NCBI GenBank assembly: GCA_035626475.1
Contig: DASPNP010000053.1
Coordinates: 124,001-188,000, forward strand
Source: DASPKT01 sp035626475
Lineage (GTDB): Bacteria; Pseudomonadota; Alphaproteobacteria; Azospirillales; Azospirillaceae
Length of the DNA: 64,000 nucleotides
Direction of reading: 5' to 3'
The notes under the pieces: generated by a model
Told to the model about the DNA's origin: nothing
The model's input: only the letters and a program-made list of their open reading frames with translations
Database searches by the model: none
Part shown: positions 62,687 through 64,000 of the stretch, in pieces
How the letters are laid out: each line of letters begins with the position of its first letter
How positions within the stretch are numbered: the first letter of the stretch is position 1
Translations under genes and position numbers: made by a program

Positions 62687-64000
62687 TTGGTCACCTCCCC
62701 GACGCCCCCCGCCGCCGGCGACATCGCCCCGATCACGATCGAAGAGGAGATGCGCAACAGCTACCTCGATTACGCGATGAGCGTGATCGTGAGCCGCGCG
62801 CTCCCCGACGTCCGGGACGGGCTGAAGCCCGTGCACCGCCGCATCCTCTACGCGATGAAGGAGGGCGGCTACGACAGCGGCAAGCCCTACAAGAAGTCGG
62901 CGCGCATCGTCGGCGACGTGATGGGTAAGTACCATCCGCACGGCGACAGCGCGATCTACGACGCCATGGTCCGCATGGCGCAGGACTTCTCGATGCGCCT
63001 GCCGCTGATCGACGGCCAGGGCAATTTCGGCTCGATGGACGGCGACCCGCCGGCGGCCATGCGCTACACCGAGGCGCGCCTGGCGAAGTCGGCCGAGTCG
63101 CTGCTGGACGACATCGACAAGGAGACGGTGGACTTCCACCCGAACTACGACGAGTCGACGGAGGAGCCGGACGTCCTGCCAGCCCGCTTCCCCAACCTGC
63201 TGGTGAACGGCGCCGGCGGCATCGCCGTGGGCATGGCGACCAACATCCCGACCCACAATCTGGGCGAGGTGATCGACGCCTGCTGCGCCTTCATCGACGA
63301 TCCGGACCTGCAGTCCGAGCAGCTGATGCAGTATGTCCCGGGGCCGGACTTCCCCACGGGCGCAATGATCCTCGGCCGCCGCGGCGTGCATTCCGCGCTC
63401 ACGACCGGCCGCGGCTCGGTGGTCATGCGGGCCAAGCACGAGGTGGAGGAGATCCGCAAGGACCGCTGGGCCCTGGTCTTCACCGAGATTCCCTACCAGG
63501 TCAACAAGTCCAAGCTGCTGGAGCGCATCGCCGAGGTCGTGCAGGAGAAGACCGTCGAGGGCATCTCCGACGTGCGCGACGAATCGGACCGCGACGGCGT
63601 ACGCGTGGTGGTCGAGCTGAAGCGCGACGCCGTCGCCGACGTGGTGCTGAACCAGCTGTTCCGCCACACGCCGCTGCAGACCAGCTTCGGCGTCAACATG
63701 CTGGCGCTGAACGGCGGCCGTCCCGAGCTGATGGATCTGCGCCAGATCATCCAGGCCTTCCTGAAGTTCCGCGAGCAGGTCATCACCCGGCGCACCGAAT
63801 ACGAGCTGGGCAAGGCGCGCGAGAAGGCGCACACCTTGGTCGGCCTGGCCGTCGCCGTCGCCAATCTCGACGAGATGATCGCGCTGATCCGCCGGGCGCC
63901 CGACCCGACCTGGGCGCGCGAGGAGATGATGGCGCGCGAGTGGCCGGCATCGGACGTCGGCCCGCTGATCGCGCTGATCGACGAGCCCGGCCGCGTCCTG
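62687..64000 (+). CDS. gyrA: DNA gyrase subunit A, 3' end outside window
   Basis: 438 codons from a TTG start with CAGGG upstream; no ATG lies before the conserved IAPITIEEEMRNSYLDYAMS. The winged-helix and tower domains are visible with catalytic Tyr127 (AAMRYTEARL) and GNFGSMDGDPP, which separates GyrA from ParC. The quinolone region reads GDSAIYD with Ser88 and Asp92 (E. coli 83 and 87), the susceptible residues. GyrA cuts and rejoins DNA during negative supercoiling. The uvrA-ssb-gyrA neighbourhood is typical of alphaproteobacteria, here with CpeT, the Pro-rich gene and MATE inserted. Confidence 0.95.
   Translation, partial: MVTSPTPPAAGDIAPITIEEEMRNSYLDYAMSVIVSRALPDVRDGLKPVHRRILYAMKEGGYDSGKPYKKSARIVGDVMGKYHPHGDSAIYDAMVRMAQDFSMRLPLIDGQGNFGSMDGDPPAAMRYTEARLAKSAESLLDDIDKETVDFHPNYDESTEEPDVLPARFPNLLVNGAGGIAVGMATNIPTHNLGEVIDACCAFIDDPDLQSEQLMQYVPGPDFPTGAMILGRRGVHSALTTGRGSVVMRAKHEVEEIRKDRWALVFTEIPYQVNKSKLLERIAEVVQEKTVEGISDVRDESDRDGVRVVVELKRDAVADVVLNQLFRHTPLQTSFGVNMLALNGGRPELMDLRQIIQAFLKFREQVITRRTEYELGKAREKAHTLVGLAVAVANLDEMIALIRRAPDPTWAREEMMAREWPASDVGPLIALIDEPGRVL

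Noticed and set aside
62687..64000. Reading the right-edge topoisomerase as ParC, partner of ParE at the left edge
   Set aside because: GNFGSMDGDPPAAMRYTE, the N-terminus and the uvrA-ssb neighbourhood are those of GyrA.

Overview
The window looks like chromosomal DNA from a GC-rich alphaproteobacterium, most likely Rhodospirillales in the broad sense. Evidence: a GTTC-N7-GTTC LexA box between divergent uvrA and ssb with gyrA downstream; the gene string erpA-dgt-argS-SPOR-nagZ-M50 protease-scpA/scpB-tatABC-serS-surE-pcm-M23; TrmFO; hopanoid precursor genes; phosphatidylcholine synthase; HisKA_2/HWE-type signalling. Almost all of it is ordinary core genome with a heavy GC3 bias, which is why very long open frames lie antisense to real genes. 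No phage, insertion sequence, integrase or CRISPR array was seen.

Layout. 1-6.5 kb: a truncated secreted repeat protein, parE, a thioesterase, an orphan receiver protein, an OsmC protein and three lipoproteins. 6.5-10.3 kb: two tandem DUF885 periplasmic metallopeptidase-like paralogues. 10.3-21.2 kb: a signalling stretch (HisKA_2 membrane kinase, cache-PAS-GGDEF cyclase, hybrid kinase plus single-domain receiver) interrupted by an A/T-richer insert with a SLATT-type two-helix membrane protein and a candidate small RNA, by tRNA-Ser(UGA), and by a three-gene ABC importer. 21.5-24 kb: SET-domain protein, fold-type III PLP decarboxylase and secreted RidA-like protein on the minus strand. 24-41.3 kb: mostly housekeeping genes for Fe-S assembly, dNTP hydrolysis, translation, peptidoglycan recycling, chromosome condensation, Tat export and protein/envelope repair, many with 4-base overlaps. 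41.4-53 kb: chemoreceptor, AAA+ ATPase, yajC without secDF, sodB, hpnE and a fused hpnC-hpnD gene, a PuuD-like membrane protein, an NDUFAF6-like protein and trmFO. 53-64 kb: amino-acid binding protein, pal, pcs, uvrA/ssb around an SOS box, a CpeT-family protein, a MATE transporter and the 5' part of gyrA.

The most unusual items are a single-gene HpnC-HpnD fusion, a DUF4160/DUF2442 pair (first gene frameshifted) lodged between scpA and scpB, the SLATT gene with its adjacent non-coding transcript candidate, the SET/decarboxylase pair, a CpeT protein translationally coupled to ssb, and nested families of palindromic intergenic repeats. I did not find one large undescribed system; the best candidates are small loci of one to three genes.
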